Shown here one piece after another: positions 50,979 to 59,640 of a stretch of 64,000 bases of DNA; the stretch's first letter is position 1; every line of letters begins with the position of its first letter. The stretch is from JBDGYW01 sp964580055 (lineage in GTDB: Bacteria; Gemmatimonadota; Gemmatimonadetes; Gemmatimonadales; GWC2-71-9). Location: positions 1 through 64,000 of the forward strand of contig CAZOJI010000011.1 of NCBI GenBank assembly GCA_964580055.1, in the 5' to 3' direction. A program made the translations under genes and the position numbers. The notes beneath the pieces were generated by a model. It was not told the origin of the DNA, made no database searches, and was given only the letters and a program-made list of their open reading frames with translations.

Positions 50979-52058
50979 ATGGCAGTGTCAAAGGACAGGA
51001 TAACGGATATCGGACCTCCGCATTATGAGAAGTTCCTGCATCCAGTTATAAAGAAGAACTACGGGCAGTGGAAGTACCATGAGATCTTGAAGCCTGGCGT
51101 GATGGTGCATGTCGCCGAATCCGGCGACAAGATCTTCACGGTGCGAACGTCTTCTCCGAGGCTGCTCTCCACCACACGGATCCGCAAGTTTGCCGAATTG
51201 GCGGACAAATACTGCGACGGTCACCTGCGTTTCACCAGTAGAAACAACGTGGAATTTCTACTCGCGAGTGACGAGAAGATCGACGATCTTATCGCCGAAT
51301 TGAAGGATCTGGGCCACTCAGTGGGTGGTATCGGCAACGCGATTTCCAATATCGTGCACACGCAAGGTTGGGTGCACTGCCACTCGGCAGCGACGGACGC
51401 GTCCGGCGTCGTGAAGGCTGTGATGGATGACTTGCACGAACACTTTGCGTCGAACGACGTGCCCGGAAAGCTCCGCATCGCCCTGGCATGTTGTCTCAAC
51501 ATGTGCGGCGCCGTACACTGCTCGGACATCGCGATACTCGGAGTGCACCGCAGGCCACCGCGGGCTGACCACGCGACTCTCAACAAGCTGTGCGAGATTC
51601 CGAATGTGGTTGCCTCGTGTCCTACGGCGGCTATCAGGCCGGCCACGGTGGAGGGGCATCCTTCAGTCGAGATTGACGAAGATCTTTGCATGTTCTGCGC
51701 GAACTGCTTCACGGTATGTCCGTCTCTACCCATGGCCGACGCGTTGAACGACGGTGTTTCGATCTGGGTGGGCGGCAAAGTATCGAACGCCCGTTCCGAG
51801 CCTACCTTCTCGAAGCTGGCTATACCGTGGCTGCCGAACACCCCGCCGCGTTGGCCTGAAGTGACAGAAGCGGTGCGGAATATCGTAGACGTGTGGGCGA
51901 ACAACGCTCGCAAGTTCGAGCGGATGGGCGAATTCATCAACCGTATCGGTTGGCCGAGGTTCTTTGAGATGACCGGCATCGAGTTCCAGAAGGAACACAT
52001 CGATGATTTCAAGCACGCGGGACTGACTTACAAGCGGTCCGCGCAGCTCAGACACTAG
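50979..52058 (+). CDS. dsrB: Dissimilatory sulfite reductase, beta subunit
   Basis: 359 residues. The catalytic siroheme and cluster ligands are in IALACCLNMCGAVHCSDIAI, with the later SCPTAAIRPA segment, and the ferredoxin part has CMFCANCFTVCPSLP. In DsrAB the active siroheme is coordinated by DsrB. The ATG at 50979 starts the typical MAVSKDRITDIGPPHYEKFL; the longer frame from 50955 lacks conservation. Sixty-five bases separate it from dsrA and ten from dsrD. Confidence 0.95.
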   Translation: MAVSKDRITDIGPPHYEKFLHPVIKKNYGQWKYHEILKPGVMVHVAESGDKIFTVRTSSPRLLSTTRIRKFAELADKYCDGHLRFTSRNNVEFLLASDEKIDDLIAELKDLGHSVGGIGNAISNIVHTQGWVHCHSAATDASGVVKAVMDDLHEHFASNDVPGKLRIALACCLNMCGAVHCSDIAILGVHRRPPRADHATLNKLCEIPNVVASCPTAAIRPATVEGHPSVEIDEDLCMFCANCFTVCPSLPMADALNDGVSIWVGGKVSNARSEPTFSKLAIPWLPNTPPRWPEVTEAVRNIVDVWANNARKFERMGEFINRIGWPRFFEMTGIEFQKEHIDDFKHAGLTYKRSAQLRH

Positions 52059-52068
52059 GAGGTAACAT

Positions 52069-52326
52069 ATGGCTGTCACGCCGGCAGAAATTGCGGACGC
52101 CATGTACGAGATGGTCAAGGAGTATCAGGGCAAAAAGAAGTTCAAGGCCCAGGACTTGACCAAGGCAATGATGCAGAAGTTTGCCGACGAAGGAGTCGAC
52201 AAGAAGCAGTGCAAACTCGCAATTCGTGAGTTGATGGACTCCGGAAGGTGCGTCTACACGTACTTCGGCGGCAGCTTCATTGAACTCCCTCACAAAGAGG
52301 GAGCTGCTGAAGGAGCCGACGGCTAG
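52069..52326 (+). CDS. dsrD: DsrD, activator protein linked to reductive Dsr
   Basis: 85 residues: MAVTPAEIADAMYEMVKEYQ, SKKQ-like DKKQCKLAIRELMDSGRCVY and TYFGGSFIELP match DsrD, a winged-helix protein reported as an allosteric activator of DsrAB. It is found almost only in organisms that reduce sulfite and is used as a marker for the reductive direction. GAGGTAACAT precedes the ATG. Its stop codon lies inside a strong hairpin. dsrL follows directly, an uncommon pairing. Confidence 0.93.
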   Translation: MAVTPAEIADAMYEMVKEYQGKKKFKAQDLTKAMMQKFADEGVDKKQCKLAIRELMDSGRCVYTYFGGSFIELPHKEGAAEGADG

Positions 52327-52340
52327 AAGTAGCCGTCGGC
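52315..52340 (+). terminator. Perfect hairpin overlapping the dsrD stop codon
   Basis: An 11-bp perfect stem, GCCGACGGCTA at 52315-52325 and TAGCCGTCGGC at 52330-52340, with a GAAG tetraloop. The dsrD TAG lies within it. Only CATCAAAATAATT follows, so termination may be partial, lowering expression of dsrL and the genes after it relative to dsrABD, or it may protect the dsrABD mRNA 3' end. Confidence 0.7.
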
Positions 52341-52354
52341 CATCAAAATAATTC

Positions 52355-52370
52355 ACGGGCGGAAGCCCGT
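52355..52370 (+). terminator. Second small hairpin before dsrL
   Basis: ACGGGC, GGAA loop, GCCCGT: a six-bp stem only 14 bases after the first hairpin. No T run follows (TCTTGCCC). Acting with the first hairpin it could act as a double barrier in front of dsrL. Confidence 0.4.
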
Positions 52371-52410
52371 CTTGCCCTCTCCAGAGTGGGCGTGGGCAGA
52401 GGTGTGACTA

Positions 52411-54093
52411 ATGGCTGTCAAAAAGACCAAGAAAAGGAAGAAGAAGCGAGATTATAGTGCATCCGGAGGTGGCGGTGGACGCGAACAATCACCGCTACGG
52501 CCGAAGCACGTTGAAAAGAAGCCGCCCTGCCGCGACACCTGTCCCAGCGGTAATCGCATTCGGGAGTGGCTGACCACGATCGCCCAGGCCGAACGCTTAG
52601 AGAAACCCAGAGACCAGGCATTTACCGAGGCTTGGGATCTCTATACCGACACCAGCCCGTTTCCGTCGGTGTGTGGACGCGTATGCCCGCATCCTTGCGA
52701 GACTGCTTGCAACAGGCAGGAACTGGACGGCGCAGTGGGCATAAATATGGTGGAGCGCGTAATCGGTGATTTCGGTTTGGAGAACGACCTCAAACTCAAG
52801 ATGCTCACCGATGAGAAGCGTCCGGAAAAGATTGCGGTCGTTGGTGGCGGGCCCGGTGGCTTCTCATGTGCTTACCAGCTTGCGAGACGTGGCTACTCCG
52901 TTACTGTGTTCGAGGCGTCCGACAAGCCGGGAGGGATGTTGCTCTGGGGTATACCCAGGTACAGACTCCCCGAGGACGTCATCGAGAAGGAAATCCAGAA
53001 AATTTTGGATCTCGGCGTAGAACTGAAATGCGACATCCGAGTCGGAAAGGATATCAGCCTCGACGAACTTCACGAACAGTACCAAGCCATATTCGTCGCG
53101 GTCGGTGCCGAGAAGGGGCTCAAACTCCGCGTTGAGGGAGAGGACGCGGAAAACGTCATGTCCGGCGTCGAGTTTCTCAATCGCATTCATCACGGAGAGA
53201 CGGTCGAAGTCGGCGACGACGTGATTGTCGTAGGAGGTGGTGATACCGCGATCGATGCTGCACGGATCTGCAGACGTTTGGGCGCCACGGTGACGATCCT
53301 CTACCGGCGAACCATCAAAGAGATGCCGGCTATAGACGAAGAGATCGAGGAAGCGCAGATCGAGGGTGTCAACCTGGAGTACCTCGCCGCTCCGATCGGT
53401 TTCAACAAAGACGGCGACAAGATCACGAGCATGAAGTGTATTCGCATGGAGCTCGGAGAGCCGGATGATTCCGGAAGACGGCGGCCGGTGCCAATCGAAG
53501 GCTCGGAGTTTGAGATCCCAGCGAGTACCGTGATCCCCGCTATCAGTCAGGAACCGGACTTCACCGGCCTCGAATCCCTCATCGAGGGACGCGACTGGAT
53601 CAAAGTGAACGATGAATTCGCTTCCACAAAGGAAGACGATGTGTGGGCAGGCGGCGATGCCACCAATCTGGCCTTGGTAACGGACGCCATCGGACATGGC
53701 CGATATGCCGCTGAGGCTATAGACAGGAAGTTCCGCGGTTTGGGAAAACCGCAAGACGGCATGCCGGTCATCACAGCCGACAAGATGCTGCTCGATCACT
53801 ACGACAAAGCTGAACGCGCCAAAGCAGGAACTCTGCCGGTGGAGGAACGCCTGGCCAGCATGGAAGCCGAGGTGAACCTGCCTCTGTCCGAGGAAGAAGC
53901 GGTCGCAGAGAGCAAACGGTGCATGAGTTGCGGCTATTGCATGGACTGCGAGAAGTGCTGGATGTACTGCCAAGACCAGGCAATCGACAAACCGATGCAA
54001 AGAGGCGCTCTCTACGTCTTCAAACTCGGTAACTGCACGGGTTGCGGAAAATGCGCCGAGATATGTCCGTGCGGCTTCATCGAGATGGCGTGA
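52411..54093 (+). CDS. dsrL: DsrL, iron-sulfur flavoprotein NAD(P)H:acceptor oxidoreductase of the Dsr system
   Basis: 560 residues of GltD/NfnB type. After a lysine-rich, glycine-rich start (residues 3-23) come PPCRDTCPSGNRIREWL (FeS), VCPHPCETAC, the FAD motif IAVVGGGPGGFSCAYQLARR (near 137), the NAD(P) motif VIVVGGGDTAIDAARICRRL (near 272), and C-terminal ferredoxin motifs CMSCGYCMDCEKCWMYC and CTGCGKCAEICPCG. In Allochromatium DsrL (around 650 residues) couples NAD to rDsrAB. This shorter form lacks an extra C-terminal segment, as in the DsrL-2 type from organisms that also reduce or disproportionate sulfur. Its place right after dsrD suggests NADH-driven sulfite reduction. Confidence 0.85.
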   Translation: MAVKKTKKRKKKRDYSASGGGGGREQSPLRPKHVEKKPPCRDTCPSGNRIREWLTTIAQAERLEKPRDQAFTEAWDLYTDTSPFPSVCGRVCPHPCETACNRQELDGAVGINMVERVIGDFGLENDLKLKMLTDEKRPEKIAVVGGGPGGFSCAYQLARRGYSVTVFEASDKPGGMLLWGIPRYRLPEDVIEKEIQKILDLGVELKCDIRVGKDISLDELHEQYQAIFVAVGAEKGLKLRVEGEDAENVMSGVEFLNRIHHGETVEVGDDVIVVGGGDTAIDAARICRRLGATVTILYRRTIKEMPAIDEEIEEAQIEGVNLEYLAAPIGFNKDGDKITSMKCIRMELGEPDDSGRRRPVPIEGSEFEIPASTVIPAISQEPDFTGLESLIEGRDWIKVNDEFASTKEDDVWAGGDATNLALVTDAIGHGRYAAEAIDRKFRGLGKPQDGMPVITADKMLLDHYDKAERAKAGTLPVEERLASMEAEVNLPLSEEEAVAESKRCMSCGYCMDCEKCWMYCQDQAIDKPMQRGALYVFKLGNCTGCGKCAEICPCGFIEMA

Positions 54094-54097
54094 AGCA

Positions 54098-55540
54098 CTG
54101 AATTATCCGCGCGTTCTCGTCGCCGGGCTGCGCGGAGGCAGCGGTAAAACACTCGTTTCTCTGAGTCTGATTGCAGCCTGGCGAAAAAACGGCAAGAAGG
54201 TAGCCCCTTTCAAGAAGGGGCCAGACTACATTGACGCGGCATGGCTGTCTGCCGCAGCGAACGCCCCTTGCCGGAACATCGATTTGTTTCTGATGTCCGG
54301 AACGGGCGTTCTGCGTTCGTTAGGTACAGCCTCGAACGCAAGCGACGTCGCTGTGATCGAAGGCAACCGAGGCCTCTACGATGGAATGGATGCTAGTGGC
54401 AGTTACAGTTCCGCTGAACTGGCAAAACTGCTGAGTTCGCCGGTTGTGCTGACAGTTGATTGTACCAAGTCCACGCGCACAGTCGCTGCAATGGTCCTGG
54501 GTTGTCAGCAGATCGATCCCACGGTCCCACTGCGAGGTGTCGTGCTGAACCAGGTTGGAGGCACTCGGCATGAGGGAGTGGTGCGTGGCGCGATTGAACG
54601 GGACTGCGGGATACCGGTTCTGGGAGTGCTGCCGCGGATTCGGCGCCAGCTTTTTCCCGAGAGACACCTGGGACTCGTCCCGCCACAGGAACATATGGAG
54701 ATGAGAGCAGCAATCGAAGGGGTTGCCGCGGTGGGAGAGCAATACCTCGATCTGGATGCCCTTTGGAGTCTCGCCCGGCAAGCTCCGCGTTTCGAGTTCG
54801 AGCCTCATACGGTTGCCGACTCGCCAGGCCCGGAGTGCGAAACGGTCAATATCGGGGTGTTCCGTGATGCGGCGTTTCAATTCTACTACCCGGAGAACCT
54901 GGAGGCTCTGGTCAGGGAAGGTGCGCGTATCAAAGAGATTTCTCCTCTGTCCGACGAGGAACTTCCCGACGTGGACGCGCTGTATATCGGTGGAGGCTTT
55001 CCTGAGACGTTGGCACGGCGGCTGTCATGCAACGAGATCTTTCTCGACTCTGTGCGCAGGCAGGTAGAAGATGGTCTTCCTGTTTATGCCGAATGTGGCG
55101 GAGCCGTCTACTTGGGAGAGAAATTGCTCTACGAGTCCGTAGAGTATCCCATGGTGGGCGTTCTGCCGGTCTCGTTCGGGTTTCGAGGCAAACCACAGGG
55201 GCACGGTTACGTTGAACTGGAGACGGTGCACCGCAACCCCTATTTCCCTGTAGGAAAACCGCTGAGGGGACACGAATTCCACTACACTCGTGTGGAATCT
55301 TCCGCAATGGATGACATTAGCTTCGCTTTTCGGGTGACCAGAGGTTTCGGATTCGACGGCGAGCGGGATGGCTTATGTCGATTCAACGTGCTAGCCTCCT
55401 ACACGCACTTGCATGCTCTGGGAACGGGGAGCTGGGCTCCTGCTGTTGTCCAAGCAGCCAAGCGATTCAAAACAGGCAGAAGAGACGCGTCGGGCGCCCC
55501 GGCGTCGGAGGCGGCGGCGCGTGGAAACCGTCCCTCTTAG
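54098..55540 (+). CDS. dsrN: DsrN, cobyrinic-acid a,c-diamide synthase-like amidase (siroamide synthesis)
   Basis: About 480 residues. The P-loop PRVLVAGLRGGSGKTLVSLSL begins immediately, followed by FKKGPDYIDAAWLSAAA, VIEGNRGLYDGMD and a C-terminal class-I glutamine amidotransferase part (VYAECGGAVYLGEKLLY, HEFHYTRVES). DsrN amidates siroheme for DsrAB. The first ATG in frame is at 54284, which would delete the P-loop; the only start that keeps it is a CTG at 54098, five bases after the dsrL stop. Either this rare start is used or there is a small sequence error. Genes on both sides are nearly abutting. Confidence 0.85.
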   Translation: MNYPRVLVAGLRGGSGKTLVSLSLIAAWRKNGKKVAPFKKGPDYIDAAWLSAAANAPCRNIDLFLMSGTGVLRSLGTASNASDVAVIEGNRGLYDGMDASGSYSSAELAKLLSSPVVLTVDCTKSTRTVAAMVLGCQQIDPTVPLRGVVLNQVGGTRHEGVVRGAIERDCGIPVLGVLPRIRRQLFPERHLGLVPPQEHMEMRAAIEGVAAVGEQYLDLDALWSLARQAPRFEFEPHTVADSPGPECETVNIGVFRDAAFQFYYPENLEALVREGARIKEISPLSDEELPDVDALYIGGGFPETLARRLSCNEIFLDSVRRQVEDGLPVYAECGGAVYLGEKLLYESVEYPMVGVLPVSFGFRGKPQGHGYVELETVHRNPYFPVGKPLRGHEFHYTRVESSAMDDISFAFRVTRGFGFDGERDGLCRFNVLASYTHLHALGTGSWAPAVVQAAKRFKTGRRDASGAPASEAAARGNRPS

Positions 55541-56530
55541 ATGAAAGACAACATGATGCGATTACGCAGTTTCAAGGTGTTCACTCGTGTAGGCGCGTTC
55601 GTCTTCCTGGCGCTTGCACTGCATCCGGCACTTCTGCACGCAATGCAGGAGACGACGGCGGCTCCAGGCGCCGATACGGTAGCCTGGTGGGTGTGGCCGT
55701 TGGTGCTGCTCGTGCTGACGTTTGTGATGGGGATCCTTGCTGCGTTGGGTGGTGTGGGTGGAGGGGTACTCTTCGTACCAATCGTCAGCGGTTTCTTTCC
55801 CTTCCATCTCGATTTCGTACGTGGCGCAGGGCTGTTGGTGGCTCTGAGTGGCGCACTAGCCGCGGGACCTGGGTTTTTGAAGATGAACCTGGCGAGCTTA
55901 CGGTTGGCAATGCCTGTGGCCCTGATCGCGTCTACCTGCGCGATCATAGGGGCAATGATAGGTCTGGCTCTCCCGACCAATGTCGTGCAGACCGCCTTGG
56001 GTGCCACCATTCTCGGAATCGTGATTCTCATGATCACAGCCAAGAAGTCGGAGTTTCCCGACGTTCCCAAGGCGGACGGGATTTCATCTGCCTTGGGGAT
56101 CTACGGAGTCTATACCGAGGCAAGCTTGGGGAAGAACATCGACTGGAAGATCCATCGGACGGCGCACGGTCTCTTCTTGTTCATCTTCATTGGTCTGATG
56201 GCGGGAATGTTCGGGCTCGGTGCAGGTTGGGCAAATGTTCCCGTTCTGAACCTGGTCATGGGAGCACCGCTCAAGATCAGTGTGGCAACGAGCAAGTTCT
56301 TGCTGTCCATAACTGATACCTCGGCTGCCTGGGTGTATCTCAACCAAGGTTGCGTTATCCCAATGATGGTTGTTCCGTCATTGATAGGAATAATGCTGGG
56401 GTCGTTCATCGGCGTGAGAATCCTCAGGGTTGCAAAACCGAGCTTCGTTCGCTGGCTCGTAATCGGCCTGCTACTGTTCGCGGGGGCCAAAGCCATTACC
56501 AAGGGCTTGGGCATTCCGTTTTTCTTCTAG
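55541..56530 (+). CDS. TauE/SafE family sulfite or sulfonate exporter
   Basis: 329 residues. An N-terminal signal-like helix (FKVFTRVGAFVFLALALHPALL) is followed by about eight helices of the TauE/SafE (DUF81) fold, with LAALGGVGGGVLFVPIVSGF and GLGAGWANVPVLNLVMGAPLKISVATS, the two conserved glycine-rich motifs. Family members export sulfite, sulfonates or sulfoacetate. Placed directly after dsrN (its ATG touches the dsrN stop), it may export sulfite or take up a sulfur species for the pathway. The DUF1634 gene following is its regular partner. Confidence 0.87.
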   Translation: MKDNMMRLRSFKVFTRVGAFVFLALALHPALLHAMQETTAAPGADTVAWWVWPLVLLVLTFVMGILAALGGVGGGVLFVPIVSGFFPFHLDFVRGAGLLVALSGALAAGPGFLKMNLASLRLAMPVALIASTCAIIGAMIGLALPTNVVQTALGATILGIVILMITAKKSEFPDVPKADGISSALGIYGVYTEASLGKNIDWKIHRTAHGLFLFIFIGLMAGMFGLGAGWANVPVLNLVMGAPLKISVATSKFLLSITDTSAAWVYLNQGCVIPMMVVPSLIGIMLGSFIGVRILRVAKPSFVRWLVIGLLLFAGAKAITKGLGIPFFF

Positions 56531-56551
56531 GATGCTTGGGGAGCGATACCA

Positions 56552-56998
56552 ATGACTGAAGATACGAAAACCCCGGAAGCCAACGAGGAACAGCTCCTCT
56601 ATGCGAGAATTCTGGAAGTCGGGATGTACACCGGTTTGGCACTTCTGCTGGTGACCTTCGTGCTCTATATGACCGGGATTCTAGCGCCGGCAATACCGAT
56701 CGAGAGGGTCCCAGATTATTGGGTCATGAGCGTCCACGACTACGGTGAGGCCATCAATCGCGATTTCTTGCATCGAGATCATATGGTGACTGGGTGGGGC
56801 TGGTTGGCGGTTGTTTCCAAGGGAGACTTTAGCAATTTTTTGGGCATCGCCTTCCTCTCTGGAGTGACCATCGTTTGTTACATCGGTATCATACCCACAC
56901 TCATTCGGAAGAAACAAACTGCCTACTTACTGATAGCCGTGGCCGAAGTATTGATTCTAGTGCTTGCGGCCAGCGGGATACTCTCAGTAGGCCACTGA
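56552..56998 (+). CDS. DUF1634 membrane protein
   Basis: 148 residues with three hydrophobic helices (about 25-45, 90-110 and 120-145) and MSVHDYGEAINRDFLHRDHM in the first loop. DUF1634 proteins usually sit downstream of TauE/SafE transporters and are presumed accessory subunits. Here the two genes are 21 bases apart. There are no cofactor motifs. Confidence 0.75.
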   Translation: MTEDTKTPEANEEQLLYARILEVGMYTGLALLLVTFVLYMTGILAPAIPIERVPDYWVMSVHDYGEAINRDFLHRDHMVTGWGWLAVVSKGDFSNFLGIAFLSGVTIVCYIGIIPTLIRKKQTAYLLIAVAEVLILVLAASGILSVGH

Positions 56999-57057
56999 TT
57001 CGGTGCGCATGAATGGTAGAATTCGAGTGATGCCAAGAAGGCTGTGATAGAGGGTTT

Positions 57058-57552
57058 TTGACTAACCTAAAGTTCCTGCCCGTGGGCTTGGATGTTCGTG
57101 AGAAAAAGTGCGTTGTCGTGGGTGGTGGCGTCGTTGGCAGCCGCAAAGTCACGAACCTAGTTAGAGCCGGGGCGAAAGTTACCGTGATCTCACCCGATGT
57201 GGTGGACAGCTTGGCTGGCGAGATAGAAGCCGGAACCGTGCTGTGGATTCAGGACTCGTATCGGGCGGAATATCTCGAGGGTGCGTTTGCGGTGGTCGCC
57301 GCCACCGACGACGAGGCGCTCAATGCGCACATCGTGCAAAACGCCACAGACCGGCAAATCCTTATTTGCGACGCATCCGCTGCTGAGCGTTCGAACCTGA
57401 TCTTTGGTGCTTTGCACACGCTCGAAGACGGCGTTACGATTGCCGTATTCACTGACGGCCGGGACCCAGCCAAAGCCAGAAGGTCGCGAGACCTCATCGC
57501 CAACCTTTTGGACGCGGGCGGCATGCAAGGTGGCAAATCCGAGTTTGGTTGA
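57058..57552 (+). CDS. sirC: Precorrin-2 dehydrogenase (SirC / CysG N-terminal domain)
   Basis: 164 residues: LPVGLDVREKKCVVVGGGVVGSRKV is the NAD-binding start of the CysG-B/SirC/Met8 group and VVAATDDEALNAHIVQNA the next conserved segment. The enzyme oxidises precorrin-2 to sirohydrochlorin with NAD. It lacks a methyltransferase part, which is supplied by the separate cobA-hemD gene, and a chelatase activity would come from cbiX. Its likely start is the TTG at 57058 with AGAGGG just upstream. Confidence 0.87.
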   Translation: MTNLKFLPVGLDVREKKCVVVGGGVVGSRKVTNLVRAGAKVTVISPDVVDSLAGEIEAGTVLWIQDSYRAEYLEGAFAVVAATDDEALNAHIVQNATDRQILICDASAAERSNLIFGALHTLEDGVTIAVFTDGRDPAKARRSRDLIANLLDAGGMQGGKSEFG

Positions 57553-57564
57553 ACGCTAAAGGGT

Positions 57565-59577
57565 ATGCCAATTCACTCAAAGTCACGGCGCCAAAGCGCT
57601 TTGCTACTGCTATCGTTCGGCAGCAGTATCTCGGCTGACGCGAAAGTTCTGGCGCAGACTTTGTCGGAGCAGGCTTCCGTTTTGACCGAACTGTTGCCAA
57701 AAGGGTGGCAGGTGTACAACGCACTGCGCCATGGGCAACCGACGATAGAGCACACCTTGACACACCTGGACAGCAGCGTCGAGGAACTAGTCGTGTTGCC
57801 CACATACCCCCAGTACTCATGGGCGACTAGCGGTTCCATCATGAGTGAGGTCTACAGGGTCCTCGGCGAAATACTGAAGCCCATAGATTTGTCGACCCGC
57901 CACGCTTGGCACAATGACAGCGGGTACATAAATGCGCAGGCGAGGTTGATTGCGTCATTTACTTCTTCTCGTGAATTGCTGCCGCGCGACTATCAAATCG
58001 TCTTCTTGGCTCATGCCGCCAAGCTGGAAGATGGCAGTGCGGATTCACTCTATGAACAACAGGTTGCCGAGACCGCCGATTTGGTTCTGGAGCGGCTCGG
58101 ATGGCCTCGCGATTGCAGTTCGCTGCTCCACGGGGATTGGGGGGCTCGAGGTGATGTAGAAGGAAACGATTTGTCCAGAAGACTCCGTTGCCTCGCGGAT
58201 GAGGGCGTAAGACGCGTGGTCTTGTTCCCTTTGACATCCCCGCTGGACATAGACGTCGGCACCGAGCTGGCGAACGAAGGCCGGCTGGAGCAGTTCAAGG
58301 TTCGCGGTGGAGATGTCGTGGTCGGTCCGGCCCTGGGTTCGTATGCGCCGCTCTCGTCAGTGTTGAAGAACATTGCTCTCCGCGGTTCCCAGCCGGTGAT
58401 TGCTGGTATGGGCAAGACGATTCCGCTGTTGGCTCCCGAACGGGTTGTGGAGCGGGTCGAGAGCTCTCCACGGTCGCTGGTAATGATAGGAGCCTCTGTG
58501 GCCGGCAAGGTCCGGGGAGAACACGGACCGGACGTCGTTCACAGCCCTGCGAGAGTCTTTGGCGAAGTGAAGAAGACGCGAACGGAGCTGCGAGGGTTCT
58601 TGGATTGGGTCCGAGAAGAAACTGCTGTGGCGGAAGCCTTCGTATGGAGCACCTGCCAGCGCATCGAGTTCTTTGGTTGGTTATCGGAGTCGGATGTTCC
58701 GGCGGATTCCGATTGGCCGGTGGCAAGAATCCGCCAGCATCTCTACGGAGCCGAACCAGAGGGGCTCAAGGTCAACGTTCTGTTCGGAGTGGAAGCGTGG
58801 CACCATCTGCTTCGTACAGCTTGCGGGCTCAATAGTGCCTTGCCTGGCGACACTGACGTCATGGATCAACTGCAAACGTCCTTTAGGATGGCGGAGCGAG
58901 TCGGGGCGGCGGGCACCAGGGCGCTCGACTTGGTGGAAAATGCAGTTGCAGTAGCCCAGGAAGTGCGCGCCGAGACGGATTGGAGCCGCTTCAGTCGGGG
59001 ATATTGTGCAGCAGCGCTGTCGAGGATTCATGACCTGAGTGGCGCAGACCTGGAGAGATGTCGCCATGTAGTGATTGGAGGATCGGCCACTTCACGTTCG
59101 GTACTCTTCACATTGTCTGAGCGGTTCCGGGTACTCCATCGTCAGATGACATTGATATACCGCGATCACCATGGGCAGATGAAGCCGTTGCGCAACGCGA
59201 TCGGAAACGGCGTGAGGTTGCGCGTTCACTCGTACTCCGAGGAAAGCGTTATCAGGGCGATCGCAGATGCGGATTTCGTCTTCTTCGGGATCGATTACGC
59301 GAAACCCGTTCTGACGGGGGAGATGCTTGCGGGTTCCCGTGACTTTTCGGCACGGCCTCTGGTGATAGTCGATTTCAATGATTCGGGCTCGGTGAGTGAG
59401 TTGGAACGTGTCAGAGGGATTACGGTTTGGAATGCGGCTGACCTTGATCTGGCAGTGGAATCTTACGCCGAGGTGATGTGTTCGGACAGTCGTTTTCCTC
59501 ACGCTTTGGAACAGGTTGAGAATTGGATAGAGACGCGCTTGCCTTCGGCTGAGGATGATGACAAGCAACACAGTTAG
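57565..59577 (+). CDS. Ferrochelatase-like / glutamyl-tRNA reductase-like fusion protein
   Basis: 670 residues. Residues 10-300 resemble ferrochelatase (HemH): PTYPQYSWATSGS at 79-91 and the catalytic-region FLAHAAK with His150. The expected DHLE-type glutamate motif is SPLDID at 225-230. Residues 330-650 resemble glutamyl-tRNA reductase (HemA): STCQRIE at 362-368 with the catalytic cysteine, GLNSALPGDTDV where GLDS-x5-GE is expected, and a Rossmann start VVIGGSATSR in place of GxGxxG. So both halves keep core residues while other signatures have drifted. It follows sirC by 12 bases. It may carry the first and last steps of heme synthesis or another tetrapyrrole role. Confidence 0.75.
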   Translation: MPIHSKSRRQSALLLLSFGSSISADAKVLAQTLSEQASVLTELLPKGWQVYNALRHGQPTIEHTLTHLDSSVEELVVLPTYPQYSWATSGSIMSEVYRVLGEILKPIDLSTRHAWHNDSGYINAQARLIASFTSSRELLPRDYQIVFLAHAAKLEDGSADSLYEQQVAETADLVLERLGWPRDCSSLLHGDWGARGDVEGNDLSRRLRCLADEGVRRVVLFPLTSPLDIDVGTELANEGRLEQFKVRGGDVVVGPALGSYAPLSSVLKNIALRGSQPVIAGMGKTIPLLAPERVVERVESSPRSLVMIGASVAGKVRGEHGPDVVHSPARVFGEVKKTRTELRGFLDWVREETAVAEAFVWSTCQRIEFFGWLSESDVPADSDWPVARIRQHLYGAEPEGLKVNVLFGVEAWHHLLRTACGLNSALPGDTDVMDQLQTSFRMAERVGAAGTRALDLVENAVAVAQEVRAETDWSRFSRGYCAAALSRIHDLSGADLERCRHVVIGGSATSRSVLFTLSERFRVLHRQMTLIYRDHHGQMKPLRNAIGNGVRLRVHSYSEESVIRAIADADFVFFGIDYAKPVLTGEMLAGSRDFSARPLVIVDFNDSGSVSELERVRGITVWNAADLDLAVESYAEVMCSDSRFPHALEQVENWIETRLPSAEDDDKQHS

Positions 59578-59640
59578 GCGTTGACGATTGCGCTTCGGGC
59601 GTCCGTGGCGATGGGAGAATATTTTCCCTAGAGAGGATCC

